DNA from: Holtiella tumoricola
Lineage (GTDB): Bacteria; Bacillota; Clostridia; Lachnospirales; Cellulosilyticaceae
DNA length: 64,000 bases
Reading direction: 5' to 3'
NCBI RefSeq assembly: GCF_027857615.1
Contig: NZ_JAQIFT010000068.1
Span: 1 to 64,000, forward strand
Shown piece after piece: positions 32,569 through 41,280 of the stretch. A program made the translations under genes and the position numbers. The notes under the pieces are model-generated. The model worked only from the letters and a program-made list of their open reading frames with translations. It was not told where the DNA came from and searched no databases. How positions within the stretch are numbered: the stretch's first letter is position 1; each line of letters starts with the position of its first letter.

Positions 32569-32871
32569 TTAAGATGGTAATGTAATTTTTGAATTTTTCT
32601 TAGCTGGTTTATAAAGTATAATTTTTTTACCAATAACTTGAACTGGAATAGAATGTGTACGTTCACTTAAAACTTGACACATTTCTTTTGGGTCTTCTAA
32701 ACAGTTATTGAGTACACTAATTTTAACAATCTCTCTTGCATCAAGTGCAAGTAGAATTGCTTCTGTTACTTCAGGTGTTAATCCATTTTTACCTATTTGG
32801 AAAATAGGATCAATTGTTTGTGCTAAAGACTTTAAATAAGCACGTTGTTTACTTGTAATGTTCATAGACAT
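32569..32871 (-). CDS. yhbY: Ribosome-associated RNA-binding protein YhbY (CRM domain)
   Basis: 100 residues forming a single CRM domain: start Leu-Thr/Ser-x-Lys-Gln-Arg-Ala-Tyr-Leu, conserved Gln-Ile-Gly-Lys-Asn-Gly, Ala-Leu-Asp-Ala-Arg-Glu-Ile-Val-Lys, and a final Ile-Gly-Lys-Lys-Ile-Ile-Leu-Tyr. It binds pre-50S particles. It lies 6 bp after obg and before nadD in the same direction. Confidence 0.92.
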   Translation of the reverse strand: MSMNITSKQRAYLKSLAQTIDPIFQIGKNGLTPEVTEAILLALDAREIVKISVLNNCLEDPKEMCQVLSERTHSIPVQVIGKKIILYKPAKKNSKITLPS

Positions 32872-32877
32872 TCTCCT

Positions 32878-34155
32878 CTATTTATAGTATTCAAATTCTA
32901 AATCATAAATACGTACAGTATCACCTTCTGCAATACCTGCATCTTCAAGTGCTTCAATAATACCACGTTCACGTAAATATTTCTGGAAGAATGCGAAACC
33001 TTTTTCTGTATCTAATGAAGTATAACCCATCATCTTCTCAACGCCTACACCTTCAACAACGAAGTAACCTTCTTCATCATTTGTAATCGTATAAGCTTCA
33101 TGGTCAATTTTTTGTTCTTCTTCAAACTCTGGTTCAAAAACAATAACCTCATCTGGTACTGTTGCAAGAAGCGCTGAAATATCCTCAAGTAAAACCTGTA
33201 AATTATCATTTGCAGCAGCCGAAATTGGAATAACTTTGATTCCTTGTGGTTCAAAGGCTTTTTTAAGTGCTTCTAAGTTCTCTTTGGCACCTTCAATATC
33301 CATTTTATTAGCTGCTATAATTTGAGGTTTAGTCTCTAAAATTTCTGGGTTATATTGATCTAATTCTTTTTGAATTGCATAAATATCCTCTACAGGATTT
33401 CTACCTTCACTACCTGCTGTATCTACAACATGTACAAGCACTTTTGTACGCTCAACATGTCTTAAGAAATCATGTCCAAGTCCTACGCCCTCTGCTGCCC
33501 CTTCAATAAGTCCTGGAATATCTGCCATTACAAATTGTTTACCGTATTGGTTAGAAACAACACCTAGGTTTGGAGATAAAGTTGTAAAGTGGTAGTTAGC
33601 AATTTTAGGTTGTGCATTACTTACCATTGAAAGCAAAGTTGATTTTCCAACGTTTGGATAACCTACTAATCCTACGTCTGCAATCATCTTAAGTTCTAGA
33701 ATAACCCAATATTCTTTTGCTAGACGTCCTTTTTCTGCATATTTGGGAGCTTGTCTTGTAGGTGTAGCAAAATGTTGATTACCACGACCTCCATGACCGC
33801 CTCTAAAGATTACTTGTTTGTCATCTGGCTTATGAAGGTCAGCAATTACTTTGCCTGTTTCCGCTTCACGGATAATTGTTCCCTGTGGAACTTTTATAGT
33901 TAAGTCTAATCCATCTTTACCATGGCATTTTTTCTTACTACCGTTTTCTCCATCTTCTGCCTTATAGTGTCTTTTATGTCTAAAGTTCATTAAGGTATTC
34001 ATTCCTGGGTCAACTTGGAAAATGATATGTCCTCCACGACCTCCATCTCCACCATCTGGACCTCCATTTGGTACGTACTTCTCGCGTCTAAAAGAAACAT
34101 GGCCATCGCCACCTTTACCAGACTTAACGAAAATCTTCACTTTATCGACGAACAT
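32878..34155 (-). CDS. obg: GTPase Obg (CgtA)
   Basis: 425 residues: Gly-rich Obg fold (1-158), G domain with Gly-Tyr-Pro-Asn-Val-Gly-Lys-Ser-Thr, Asp-Ile-Pro-Gly-Leu and Asn-Lys-Met-Asp, and a C-terminal OCT domain (about 345-425). It takes part in 50S maturation and the stringent response and is needed for sporulation in B. subtilis. It follows the rplU-prp-rpmA operon after a terminator. Confidence 0.96.
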   Translation of the reverse strand: MFVDKVKIFVKSGKGGDGHVSFRREKYVPNGGPDGGDGGRGGHIIFQVDPGMNTLMNFRHKRHYKAEDGENGSKKKCHGKDGLDLTIKVPQGTIIREAETGKVIADLHKPDDKQVIFRGGHGGRGNQHFATPTRQAPKYAEKGRLAKEYWVILELKMIADVGLVGYPNVGKSTLLSMVSNAQPKIANYHFTTLSPNLGVVSNQYGKQFVMADIPGLIEGAAEGVGLGHDFLRHVERTKVLVHVVDTAGSEGRNPVEDIYAIQKELDQYNPEILETKPQIIAANKMDIEGAKENLEALKKAFEPQGIKVIPISAAANDNLQVLLEDISALLATVPDEVIVFEPEFEEEQKIDHEAYTITNDEEGYFVVEGVGVEKMMGYTSLDTEKGFAFFQKYLRERGIIEALEDAGIAEGDTVRIYDLEFEYYK

Positions 34156-34223
34156 ATTCTCACTCCTTTCATCTTATAGTGTATGTCATTTTGTTTTTTT
34201 CTATCGCAACTTGTCTCATTAAT

Positions 34224-34256
34224 AAAAAGAAGGTTTCAACAGATGTTGAAACCTTC
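34224..34256 (-). terminator. Terminator of the rplU-prp-rpmA operon
   Basis: Perfect 12-bp arms (34229-34240 and 34245-34256) around a 4-base loop, followed on the minus strand by TTTTTATT. It lies between rpmA and obg. Confidence 0.88.
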
Positions 34257-34268
34257 CAAGTATATCGA

Positions 34269-34559
34269 TTACGCTTCTTGTGCTACTGGATATACAGAAA
34301 CTTGTTTTTTGTCTCTGCCTTTACGTTCGAATTTAACTCTACCATCTACTAATGCAAATAAAGTATCATCTCCACCACGGCCAACATTGTTACCTGGATG
34401 AATTTTTGTACCTCTTTGACGATATAAGATGTTACCAGCTTTTACGATTTGTCCATCTGCTCTTTTAGCGCCTAAGCGTTTTGATTCAGAGTCACGACCA
34501 TTTTTTGTAGATCCTACCCCTTTTTTATGAGCAAAAAACTGAAGGTCTAAACGCATCAT
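34269..34559 (-). CDS. rpmA: 50S ribosomal protein L27 with a cleavable N-terminal leader
   Basis: 96 residues. The N-terminus Met-Met-Arg-Leu-Asp-Leu-Gln-Phe-Phe followed by Ala-His-Lys-Lys-Gly is the Firmicutes extension removed by the Prp protease between Phe and Ala, exposing the L27 tail that reaches the peptidyl-transferase centre. The body has Gly-Arg-Asp-Ser-Glu-Ser-Lys-Arg-Leu-Gly and Arg-Gln-Arg-Gly-Thr-Lys. The processing enzyme is encoded directly upstream. Confidence 0.97.
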   Translation of the reverse strand: MMRLDLQFFAHKKGVGSTKNGRDSESKRLGAKRADGQIVKAGNILYRQRGTKIHPGNNVGRGGDDTLFALVDGRVKFERKGRDKKQVSVYPVAQEA

Positions 34560-34578
34560 TTAATCCACCTCCTAAGTT

Positions 34579-34917
34579 TTAGAATGATTTATTTTTTATT
34601 TCAATGTATTCTCCGTACATTTGTTTGACAGACTCAAGGCCTATCTGCATTGCTTCTAAAAGAAGCGTTGCTTCTTGATTTGGCATTCCTTGTTTGCGCT
34701 TGTTAAAAGTACAATCAATAACACCTTTTTTAGAATTAATCTCATCAAGAGAAAATTCTTCTTCCGTTAACGCCTCTAGAGCATTAATGGTATTAATAAC
34801 TAAAATACTTACAGCACTGCAAACAATATCTTCACCATGGTCAGCATAGCCAGCATGTCCAGATAATTTGAAGCGATATAAAACATCTTTGTTATAATAA
34901 AGGTCTACTCGAATCAT
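34579..34917 (-). CDS. prp: Ribosomal-processing cysteine protease Prp
   Basis: 112 residues of the YsxB/Prp family with catalytic His21 (Ser-Gly-His-Ala-Gly-Tyr-Ala) and Cys33 (Asp-Ile-Val-Cys-Ser-Ala-Val-Ser). It cleaves the nine-residue L27 leader. It sits between rplU and rpmA, the conserved arrangement, with short spacers on both sides. Confidence 0.94.
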   Translation of the reverse strand: MIRVDLYYNKDVLYRFKLSGHAGYADHGEDIVCSAVSILVINTINALEALTEEEFSLDEINSKKGVIDCTFNKRKQGMPNQEATLLLEAMQIGLESVKQMYGEYIEIKNKSF

Positions 34918-34922
34918 AATAA

Positions 34923-35234
34923 TTATGCTTCAATAGCAGTAATTTTCACTTTTGTGAAAGGTTGACGATGACCTTGTTTTTTATGGTAAGATTTTTTTGA
35001 TTTGTATTTGTAGATAATAACTTTTGGTCCTTTACCTTCTTCAACAACATCAGCTTTTACAGTTGCGCCAGCTACTACTGGGCTACCAACTACCATTTTG
35101 TCATCTTTAGATACAACTAATACTTTGTCAAAGCTTACTGTTTCACCAGCTGCTACGTTTAATTTTTCAACGTAAAGTGTTGTGCCAACTTCAACTTTGT
35201 ATTGTTTGCCACCTGTTTCGATAATTGCGTACAT
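34923..35234 (-). CDS. rplU: 50S ribosomal protein L21
   Basis: 103 residues beginning Met-Tyr-Ala-Ile-Ile-Glu-Thr-Gly-Gly-Lys-Gln-Tyr-Lys-Val, with the C-terminal Lys-Lys-Ser-Tyr-His-Lys-Lys-Gln-Gly-His-Arg-Gln motif. It binds 23S rRNA. ATG 35234 follows AAGGAGGTG, and a structured leader lies upstream. Confidence 0.97.
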   Translation of the reverse strand: MYAIIETGGKQYKVEVGTTLYVEKLNVAAGETVSFDKVLVVSKDDKMVVGSPVVAGATVKADVVEEGKGPKVIIYKYKSKKSYHKKQGHRQPFTKVKITAIEA

Positions 35235-35241
35235 GTGTACA

Positions 35242-35309
35242 CCTCCTTAAACCGTAAACTCGCCGAATTCGGTACTATCAAATAGTTTAAAAACCTCTTC
35301 GTGCGGCTA
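35242..35309 (-). promoter_or_regulatory. L21 leader (ribosomal protein autoregulatory RNA)
   Basis: On the minus strand the 5' leader ends in a GCGAGTTTACGGTTTAAGGAGG-like block, preceded by a CCGAATTCGG palindrome (35263-35272) and an ACTAT/ATAGT hairpin (35274-35286), with TAGCCGCA at its start. This matches what I recall of the Firmicutes L21 leader, which lies directly before rplU and lets L21 or its operon partners repress translation. The call rests on position and motifs, not on a covariance search. Confidence 0.7.
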
Positions 35310-35356
35310 AAACACTTCATTAATATATCATACTCCATAACACATGTCAACTCTAT

Positions 35357-36784
35357 TTATTGTTTATGGAACCTTATGTCAAAACTTGTTTGGTTTTGCT
35401 TTTCATCTTCATAGAGATTAAGTTTAATATCGTAAATTTCTTCTAATTTTGCTGGTATAGAACTTTTTATTAACTCCGTATAAAACGTCTTTCCACAGTA
35501 TACAAATACTTGTTTCATATCTGTTGTTGCTACTATTTGTTTGATTTCATTTTCTACTTTAAAAGCAAGATAGCTTATACTAGGTACAGTAAACTGACAA
35601 GTATATTCATTTTCTTTTCCAAATAATCTTTGATAAATAGGTAAGTACTTCTTCGTTCTTGTTATTTGTAAAAGATCAAGTTCAGTTGGTGGAAAAACCT
35701 TTGACCTTGTACCATCTATACTTGCAATAAACTGACGTGCCCATTCATAGACACTCTGCCTATCTTCCTTAGATATAAAGTCGACTAAGTCAATAATAAT
35801 AATTCCTGATAAATTACGTCTAACAATTTGATAAATACTTTCTTCTATCGCTAACTTATTAAGTTCTTTAATTGTTTTACCTATTTGCTTACCAAGAATA
35901 GCTTTGGCACTATTTACATCAATAATGGTCATCGCTTCCGTATAGTCTATGACAATGTTCCCACCATTTTTTAACCAAACCTTCCTTTTGAGTGTTTCCA
36001 AAAAATCTTTTTCTATACTCATTAATCTAAATAAATTTTCATAACATGGATAATTCTTATACTTGGCTTGTAAACGTGGCAAGAAAAGTTCTACTTTTTC
36101 TTGTAGTTGCTGACTTGTTTCTTCATTATTACATAAAAATATAATTTCTTCATCTTCTTTGATATGCTCTTTTACCACTTCCCAATAAAGGGGTTCTGCT
36201 TTTAAAAGAATCGTCCCTTTTTGTACATTAGCTTTCATTTCATGAAATTGCTTCACTTTTTCAGCTAAATAGGTTGCTTCATTGAAAATTTCCGTATCTG
36301 TTGCTTCTTTACCATTAGTACGTACAATAAAGCCTAATGCCTCATTTACAAAAGGCATAAGTAATGTTTTGAGCTCATCTCTTCTTTGGCTACTTTTAAT
36401 TTTCTTAGAAATTTGTATACCTGGTTCATAAGGTAAGGCAACAAGGTAATAACCTGGAATATTTACAAAACTAGTTAGACGATTGCCTTTTTCACCTGTA
36501 TTTTCTTTTTGAATTTGTACAGGGATACGCATACCTAGTTGTATTTTGTTCTCATAAGCGCTTGGTATATTTTTAAAATGTAGTAAACCATTCTTTTCTT
36601 TTCCAAAGTCTATAAAAGCACCTTTAAGATTTTTTACTACTTGTTGAACTTGACCTTGCAAAACATAGTTTTGCAAGGTCTCTTCAACATGATCTTGAAT
36701 ATAAAGATGAATAAGCTTTCCGTCTTCTAACAAGGCAATCCTTGTTAATGCACAGCCTTCATCAATAATAACTTGCTTAAGCAT
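35357..36784 (-). CDS. rng: Ribonuclease G/E family endoribonuclease
   Basis: 475 residues: an N-terminal S1-like domain (about 38-125), a 5'-sensor region, and the DNase I-like catalytic domain with metal-binding Asp residues in Ile-Ile-Asp-Val-Asn and Ile-Ile-Asp-Leu-Val-Asp-Phe. It lacks the long RNase E scaffold tail, so it is RNase G-sized. It probably takes part in rRNA maturation and mRNA decay. Overlaps the DUF2344 gene by 8 bp and precedes rplU, a gene order common in Clostridia. Confidence 0.93.
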   Translation of the reverse strand: MLKQVIIDEGCALTRIALLEDGKLIHLYIQDHVEETLQNYVLQGQVQQVVKNLKGAFIDFGKEKNGLLHFKNIPSAYENKIQLGMRIPVQIQKENTGEKGNRLTSFVNIPGYYLVALPYEPGIQISKKIKSSQRRDELKTLLMPFVNEALGFIVRTNGKEATDTEIFNEATYLAEKVKQFHEMKANVQKGTILLKAEPLYWEVVKEHIKEDEEIIFLCNNEETSQQLQEKVELFLPRLQAKYKNYPCYENLFRLMSIEKDFLETLKRKVWLKNGGNIVIDYTEAMTIIDVNSAKAILGKQIGKTIKELNKLAIEESIYQIVRRNLSGIIIIDLVDFISKEDRQSVYEWARQFIASIDGTRSKVFPPTELDLLQITRTKKYLPIYQRLFGKENEYTCQFTVPSISYLAFKVENEIKQIVATTDMKQVFVYCGKTFYTELIKSSIPAKLEEIYDIKLNLYEDEKQNQTSFDIRFHKQ

Positions 36785-37469
36785 GAGAAGCCCCTACTTG
36801 AATAAGAGGCACTATAGCGTTTTCTTCTCCTGCATAAAGTTCTAGTCTTTCAACACTATAATCTAATGTTTCAAGTTCTTTCTCTATTAAAGCTTTTAGT
36901 AGTAAATCAACGCTTAAGTTACTTGCACTACCTGCAGCTACTTGCATATGGATTTCTACTGTACCCTCTTGTTCTACAATTTCAAAAGCTTTAACAAGTG
37001 GCTTAATATCCACTTCTGAAGTTTTCTTTTTGCCCTTTTTAAGAACAACTAAAGACTCTGCGTTTATTCTTTCTTGAATATGTGCCATATCTTCACTTGT
37101 TAATGCACCTTGTGTAAACACAACTTTATAATCTGCAGTTGTTACTAAACTCATTAAAGATGGCGTACCTTCTGTAATAGCTGTAGCTTCTAAGACACGA
37201 ATACCTTCTGGTAAAATTGTATTAAGTACCTCCTTAGCTTTTGTAACATCAACATCTTCCTTAGTAATAATATCAATATATTCTCCTGTACTTCCTACAC
37301 CAACTGAAAGTGGCATAGCAAAGTATACTTTAGCATGAGGATTAAAACCTTGAGAGTAAGCAATTGGAATACGTGCAACACGTATTGCCCTTTGGAACAT
37401 TCTTACTGTATCTAAATGACCTACAAACTTTACATAGCCTAACTTTGTAAATTTACATCTAATTCTCAT
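36777..37469 (-). CDS. TIGR03936 (DUF2344) radical-SAM-associated protein
   Basis: 230 residues starting Met-Arg-Ile-Arg-Cys-Lys-Phe-Thr-Lys, with the family motif Val-Gly-His-Leu-Asp and Ser-Gln-Gly-Phe-Asn-Pro-His. It is encoded with, and sometimes fused to, a B12-binding radical SAM protein; the joint activity is unknown. I set the start at ATG 37469, which has AAGGAG seven bases upstream, rather than at 37502. It overlaps the radical SAM gene by 11 bp, indicating coupled translation. Confidence 0.9.
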   Translation of the reverse strand: MRIRCKFTKLGYVKFVGHLDTVRMFQRAIRVARIPIAYSQGFNPHAKVYFAMPLSVGVGSTGEYIDIITKEDVDVTKAKEVLNTILPEGIRVLEATAITEGTPSLMSLVTTADYKVVFTQGALTSEDMAHIQERINAESLVVLKKGKKKTSEVDIKPLVKAFEIVEQEGTVEIHMQVAAGSASNLSVDLLLKALIEKELETLDYSVERLELYAGEENAIVPLIQVGASHA

Positions 37470-39300
37470 AACAAACTCCTTTATTGAAAGTATTTGCTCC
37501 ACATCCAGAACATTTCACACGGCATTGAGGGGTTGTAACAGCTTCATGTGCTTTTTTACTTTCACGAATTAAGAAGTTCTTTGTTACGCCAATATCGATA
37601 TGATCCCATGGTAAAACTTCATCATAGTCACGTCTTCTATTTGCATAGAATGCATAGTCTACGCCTGAAATTTCACTCGCTTTTGCCCATTTCTCTTCAT
37701 CAAAGTGTTCGCTCCAACTATCAAATGTAGCACCTAATTTATATGCTTCTAAAATTAAGTTTGCAACACGTCTATCCCCTCTTGCAATAACAGCTTCTAA
37801 TACGCTTGTTTTTGCATCATGGTGATTATATTTAATTTGTCTACTTTTAATTGCATGTTTTAACATCATATGCTTTTCAATAAAACTTTCACATGTATCT
37901 TGTGGTTCCCATTGGAAAGGCGTAAAGGCTTTTGGAACAAAACAAGATGTACTTACAACAAGTTGTACCCCACCTTGACGTTTAGATTTATCAATTTGGT
38001 AATATTCATGTACAATATTTTCAGCTAATGCTGCAATGCCTTCTACGTCCTCTTGCATTTCACCCGGTAAACCTAGCATAAAGTAAAGTTTAACACGGTT
38101 CCACCCACCATTGAAAGCAAGATTACATCCTCTAAGGATTTCTTCTTCTGTAATATTTTTATTAATCACATCACGCATACGTTGTGTACCTGCTTCTGGA
38201 GCAAAAGTTAAACTACTTTTACGTACTTCTTGTACTTTTTGCATTAAGTCAACAGAGAATGCATCAATACGAAGAGATGGTAATGAGATATTTACACACT
38301 CTTTTTCACATAATTCCAGAAGTTCATTAGCAAATGGCTCTAAATCTTTATAGTCACTTGTGCTTAATGAAGCTAAACTAATTTCTTCGTAGCCTGTAGA
38401 AGCTAAAAGTTTTTCTGCATAATTAATAAGTACATCTTTTGATTTTTCACGTACTGGACGATAAATCATACCTGCTTGACAGAATCTACATCCTCTTAAA
38501 CATCCTCTAAACATTTCAAGTGTTACACGGTCATGTACTGCTTGAATCCAAGGAATAACTTGTGTTGTTGGATAGTAGACTTCATCCATATCTGTCATAA
38601 TAACTTTACGTATCTTTGTTTTAGCTTTTGGATGTAATGGTCGCTTTTCTAAAATTGTTCCATCTTCTTTATAAATCTCTTCATAGAAACTTGGTACATA
38701 CATACCTTCAATATCAAGAAGTGCTTCTAAAAATTCAGCTCTTGTACGCCCTTCTTTTTTATAGGCCTTGTATAAGTCTAGAATTTCGTCATAAGCAAAT
38801 TCACCTTCACCAATATAGAAGAAATCAATAAATGGTGCTAAAGGTTCTGGGTTATAGGCACAAGGTCCTCCAGCTACAATAATCGGATCCTCTTCTGTAC
38901 GGTCTTTGCTGAGAAGTGGAATACCTGATAAATCCATCATATTTAGGATATTTGTATAACTCATTTCATACTGAAGTGTAAAACCTAAGAAATCAAATTC
39001 TTTAAGTGGTGTATGTGTTTCTAATGAAAAAAGTGGTATATTCTTTTCACGCATAATTTTCTCCATATCAATCCATGGTGAAAATACGCGTTCACAATAA
39101 GTATCTTCTCTTCTATTTAAAAAGTGATAAAGGATTTGCATACCTAAATGGCTCATTGCTACCTCATAAACGTCAGGGAAAGCAAAAGCAAAACGCACAT
39201 CAATGCTGCTTAAATCCTTTTCATAAGTATTCATTTCACCACCAATATAACGTGCTGGCTTATCTACCTGTTTTAAAATCTGCTCTGATAAAATGGTCAT
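37459..39300 (-). CDS. TIGR03960 B12-binding-like radical SAM protein
   Basis: 613 residues: an N-terminal cobalamin-binding-like region, then a radical SAM core with the cluster motif Cys-Leu-Arg-Gly-Cys-Arg-Phe-Cys at about residue 257 and Thr-Phe-Ala-Pro-Glu-Ala-Gly-Thr. The C-terminus ends with Cys-Arg-Val-Lys-Cys-Ser-Gly-Cys-Gly-Ala, a possible extra metal site. The substrate is unknown. It is paired with the DUF2344 protein and RNase G next to the ribosomal operon, so an RNA- or ribosome-linked modification is a reasonable guess. Confidence 0.9.
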   Translation of the reverse strand: MTILSEQILKQVDKPARYIGGEMNTYEKDLSSIDVRFAFAFPDVYEVAMSHLGMQILYHFLNRREDTYCERVFSPWIDMEKIMREKNIPLFSLETHTPLKEFDFLGFTLQYEMSYTNILNMMDLSGIPLLSKDRTEEDPIIVAGGPCAYNPEPLAPFIDFFYIGEGEFAYDEILDLYKAYKKEGRTRAEFLEALLDIEGMYVPSFYEEIYKEDGTILEKRPLHPKAKTKIRKVIMTDMDEVYYPTTQVIPWIQAVHDRVTLEMFRGCLRGCRFCQAGMIYRPVREKSKDVLINYAEKLLASTGYEEISLASLSTSDYKDLEPFANELLELCEKECVNISLPSLRIDAFSVDLMQKVQEVRKSSLTFAPEAGTQRMRDVINKNITEEEILRGCNLAFNGGWNRVKLYFMLGLPGEMQEDVEGIAALAENIVHEYYQIDKSKRQGGVQLVVSTSCFVPKAFTPFQWEPQDTCESFIEKHMMLKHAIKSRQIKYNHHDAKTSVLEAVIARGDRRVANLILEAYKLGATFDSWSEHFDEEKWAKASEISGVDYAFYANRRRDYDEVLPWDHIDIGVTKNFLIRESKKAHEAVTTPQCRVKCSGCGANTFNKGVCYEN

Positions 39301-39381
39301 TATAGTCCTCCAAATTTATTCTTCACCCTTAATGGGAGTGTTTTTATATTAGCCTTTTCAATGTCTTGGATAAATATCCAT

Positions 39382-39410
39382 AAAAAAAAGACTTATGAAA
39401 GTCTTTTTTT
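39382..39410 (-). terminator. Terminator after mgsA
   Basis: AAAAAAAGACTT and AAAGTCTTTTTTT flank a 3-base loop, with T-runs on both strands' downstream sides. The stem touches the mgsA stop codon and ends the mre-min-rodA-mgsA gene string. Confidence 0.8.
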
Positions 39411-39807
39411 AACGGATTACTTCTCTCCAACTTAAGTCGCCTCTTTCTAAGGCTTTTACTAAAAGTTCAGCTGTTGCAAGATTTGTTGCAATAGGGATAT
39501 TGTGGATATCACATAATCTTTCTAATGCGCCTACATCTGGCTCATGCTGTTTTTGTGTTACAGGATCTCTTAGGAAAATAACCATGTCTAATTGGTTATG
39601 TGCAATTTGTGCACCAAGTTGTTGCGCCCCCCCTAAGTGTCCTGCTAAATATTTATAAATATTTAAATTTGTTGCTTCCTCTACTAGTCTTCCAGTTGTA
39701 CCTGTAGCATACAAAGTATGTTTTGCTAGTATGTGTCTATAGGCAATTGTAAAATTTTCCATGAGTTTCTTTTTAGCATCATGCGCTATAAGTCCTATAT
39801 TCATCAC
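39409..39807 (-). CDS. mgsA: Methylglyoxal synthase
   Basis: 132 residues of the MGS-like fold: Ile-Ala-His-Asp-Ala-Lys-Lys, Ala-Thr-Gly-Thr-Thr-Gly (phosphate loop), Gly-Gly-Ala-Gln-Gln-Leu-Gly and catalytic-Asp-containing Phe-Leu-Arg-Asp-Pro. It converts dihydroxyacetone phosphate to methylglyoxal and phosphate, relieving sugar-phosphate build-up. It sits 7 bp after rodA, an order often seen in Clostridia. Confidence 0.96.
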   Translation of the reverse strand: MMNIGLIAHDAKKKLMENFTIAYRHILAKHTLYATGTTGRLVEEATNLNIYKYLAGHLGGAQQLGAQIAHNQLDMVIFLRDPVTQKQHEPDVGALERLCDIHNIPIATNLATAELLVKALERGDLSWREVIR

Positions 39808-39814
39808 TTACCTC

Positions 39815-40939
39815 CTAAAACATCGTATTTTCTTTTCTCATCCCAACATTTAATACAAGTCCTAATCCCATCATGTTTGCCCATAATGAACTTCCTCCAT
39901 AACTAATAAACGGAAGCGGAAGGCCTGTATTAGGTAATAAACTTGTTACAACCCCCATATTTACGAAGGTTTGCATCGCTATCATACCCATATAGCCAGC
40001 TATAATAAACCGGCCAAAGTCATCAGGGGCGGAATGGGCTATCCATAACCCCCTTGCAATCATAAAAAGAATAATTCCTAGTACTATTAAAATCCCAACA
40101 AAGCCAAACTCTTCAGCAATAATGGCTACAATAAAGTCATTATGTGATTCTGGTAAATAGTTTAATTGGCTAATGGCACCTTGATAAAGTCCCTTTCCTT
40201 CTAAACCACCTGAACCAATCGCATGAACTGACTGATTGGTCTGATAGTTTTCATCTAAATTATCTCCACCATGTACTTTAGTAACAATACGATTACGTTG
40301 ATAATCCGGAATAATCTTTTGATAAGGATTGGTAATAATATAGACTAGTATAATACCTGCAGTAGCAACTGCTATTGCTGCTGTAGAAATCATAACTTTC
40401 ATATCCAATTTGCTTACAAATAATTGTATCACTAATATGCCCAAAATGACAAGGCTAGTCGATAAATTCGGCTGTCTATTTACAAGTATGAAAGGAATAA
40501 AATGAAACAGTCCTACAATCATAAGAGATTTGAAAGAATTAATTTTATCATTATATTTATCTAGTAATTTAGCTGTACATAGGATAACTCCAATTTTAGC
40601 AAACTCTGATGGTTGGATAGTCATCGGACCAATCTGAATCCATCTTGTTGCACCATTTACATTTTTCCCTAGAAAAAATACAGCTATCAGCAATAGATTA
40701 AAGGCGATATATATAGGAATATACCATTCACCTAAAAAATGATAATCTATAGCCATTACAAATAGCATAAGTACAATACCTGTTGCAAAAAAGAGGAGTT
40801 GCATCTTTAATACTTCTGTATCACCAGAATAAGTTGTAGCACTACTAATAGCAAGAATACCTATACCTATTAGAGCACACATACATAAAACCATCCAATA
40901 ATCAATATTCTTTAGATGTTCTTTCTTTAAACTGAACAT
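39815..40939 (-). CDS. rodA: Rod-shape-determining glycosyltransferase RodA (SEDS family)
   Basis: 374 residues, about ten membrane helices, with SEDS signatures Pro-Ser-Glu-Phe-Ala-Lys (helix 4 region), a Pro-Glu-Ser-His-Asn-Asp-Phe loop and Gly-Leu-Pro-Leu-Pro-Phe-Ile-Ser-Tyr-Gly-Gly-Ser. SEDS proteins polymerise lipid II together with a class B PBP; the partner here is probably the PBP2 of the same gene string. FtsW or SpoVE are alternatives, but the mre/min context favours RodA. Confidence 0.92.
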   Translation of the reverse strand: MFSLKKEHLKNIDYWMVLCMCALIGIGILAISSATTYSGDTEVLKMQLLFFATGIVLMLFVMAIDYHFLGEWYIPIYIAFNLLLIAVFFLGKNVNGATRWIQIGPMTIQPSEFAKIGVILCTAKLLDKYNDKINSFKSLMIVGLFHFIPFILVNRQPNLSTSLVILGILVIQLFVSKLDMKVMISTAAIAVATAGIILVYIITNPYQKIIPDYQRNRIVTKVHGGDNLDENYQTNQSVHAIGSGGLEGKGLYQGAISQLNYLPESHNDFIVAIIAEEFGFVGILIVLGIILFMIARGLWIAHSAPDDFGRFIIAGYMGMIAMQTFVNMGVVTSLLPNTGLPLPFISYGGSSLWANMMGLGLVLNVGMRKENTMF

Positions 40940-40974
40940 ATATTAAATTTCCCTTTCCTGCTTCTAAAAAGTAA

Positions 40975-41268
40975 TTAGCCTCTACTTACTTTTTTTAAAT
41001 TTTTGATGGGAATGTTAGCTGATAAAACTGGTGCTTTGTTTCCACTTTTATCACATTCCATCGAAGAAACTTCAATATTAAAATCGTCTGTATCGATATC
41101 TACATATTTAGAAATGACTTCTATAATGTCAGAACGCATCATTTCTAGTAATTCTGTAGAACAGTTCATACGGTCATGAATTAAAACAAGTTTTAACCTA
41201 TCTTTTGCTACGTTACTTGACGAATTTTTTCTACCAAACAATTGACTAAAATCTAGCATCCCTCTCAC
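40975..41268 (-). CDS. minE: Cell division topological specificity factor MinE
   Basis: 97 residues, here from Met-Arg-Gly-Met-Leu-Asp-Phe-Ser-Gln-Leu-Phe, an amphipathic membrane helix, then the MinD-activating and dimer domain (Ala-Lys-Asp-Arg-Leu-Lys-Leu-Val-Leu-Ile-His-Asp-Arg). It drives MinD release and pole-to-pole oscillation. The likely start is the second Met, at 41259. Its presence with minCD implies an oscillating Min system rather than DivIVA-only placement. Confidence 0.94.
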   Translation of the reverse strand: MRGMLDFSQLFGRKNSSSNVAKDRLKLVLIHDRMNCSTELLEMMRSDIIEVISKYVDIDTDDFNIEVSSMECDKSGNKAPVLSANIPIKNLKKVSRG

Positions 41269-41280
41269 CCTCTTTAGCTA

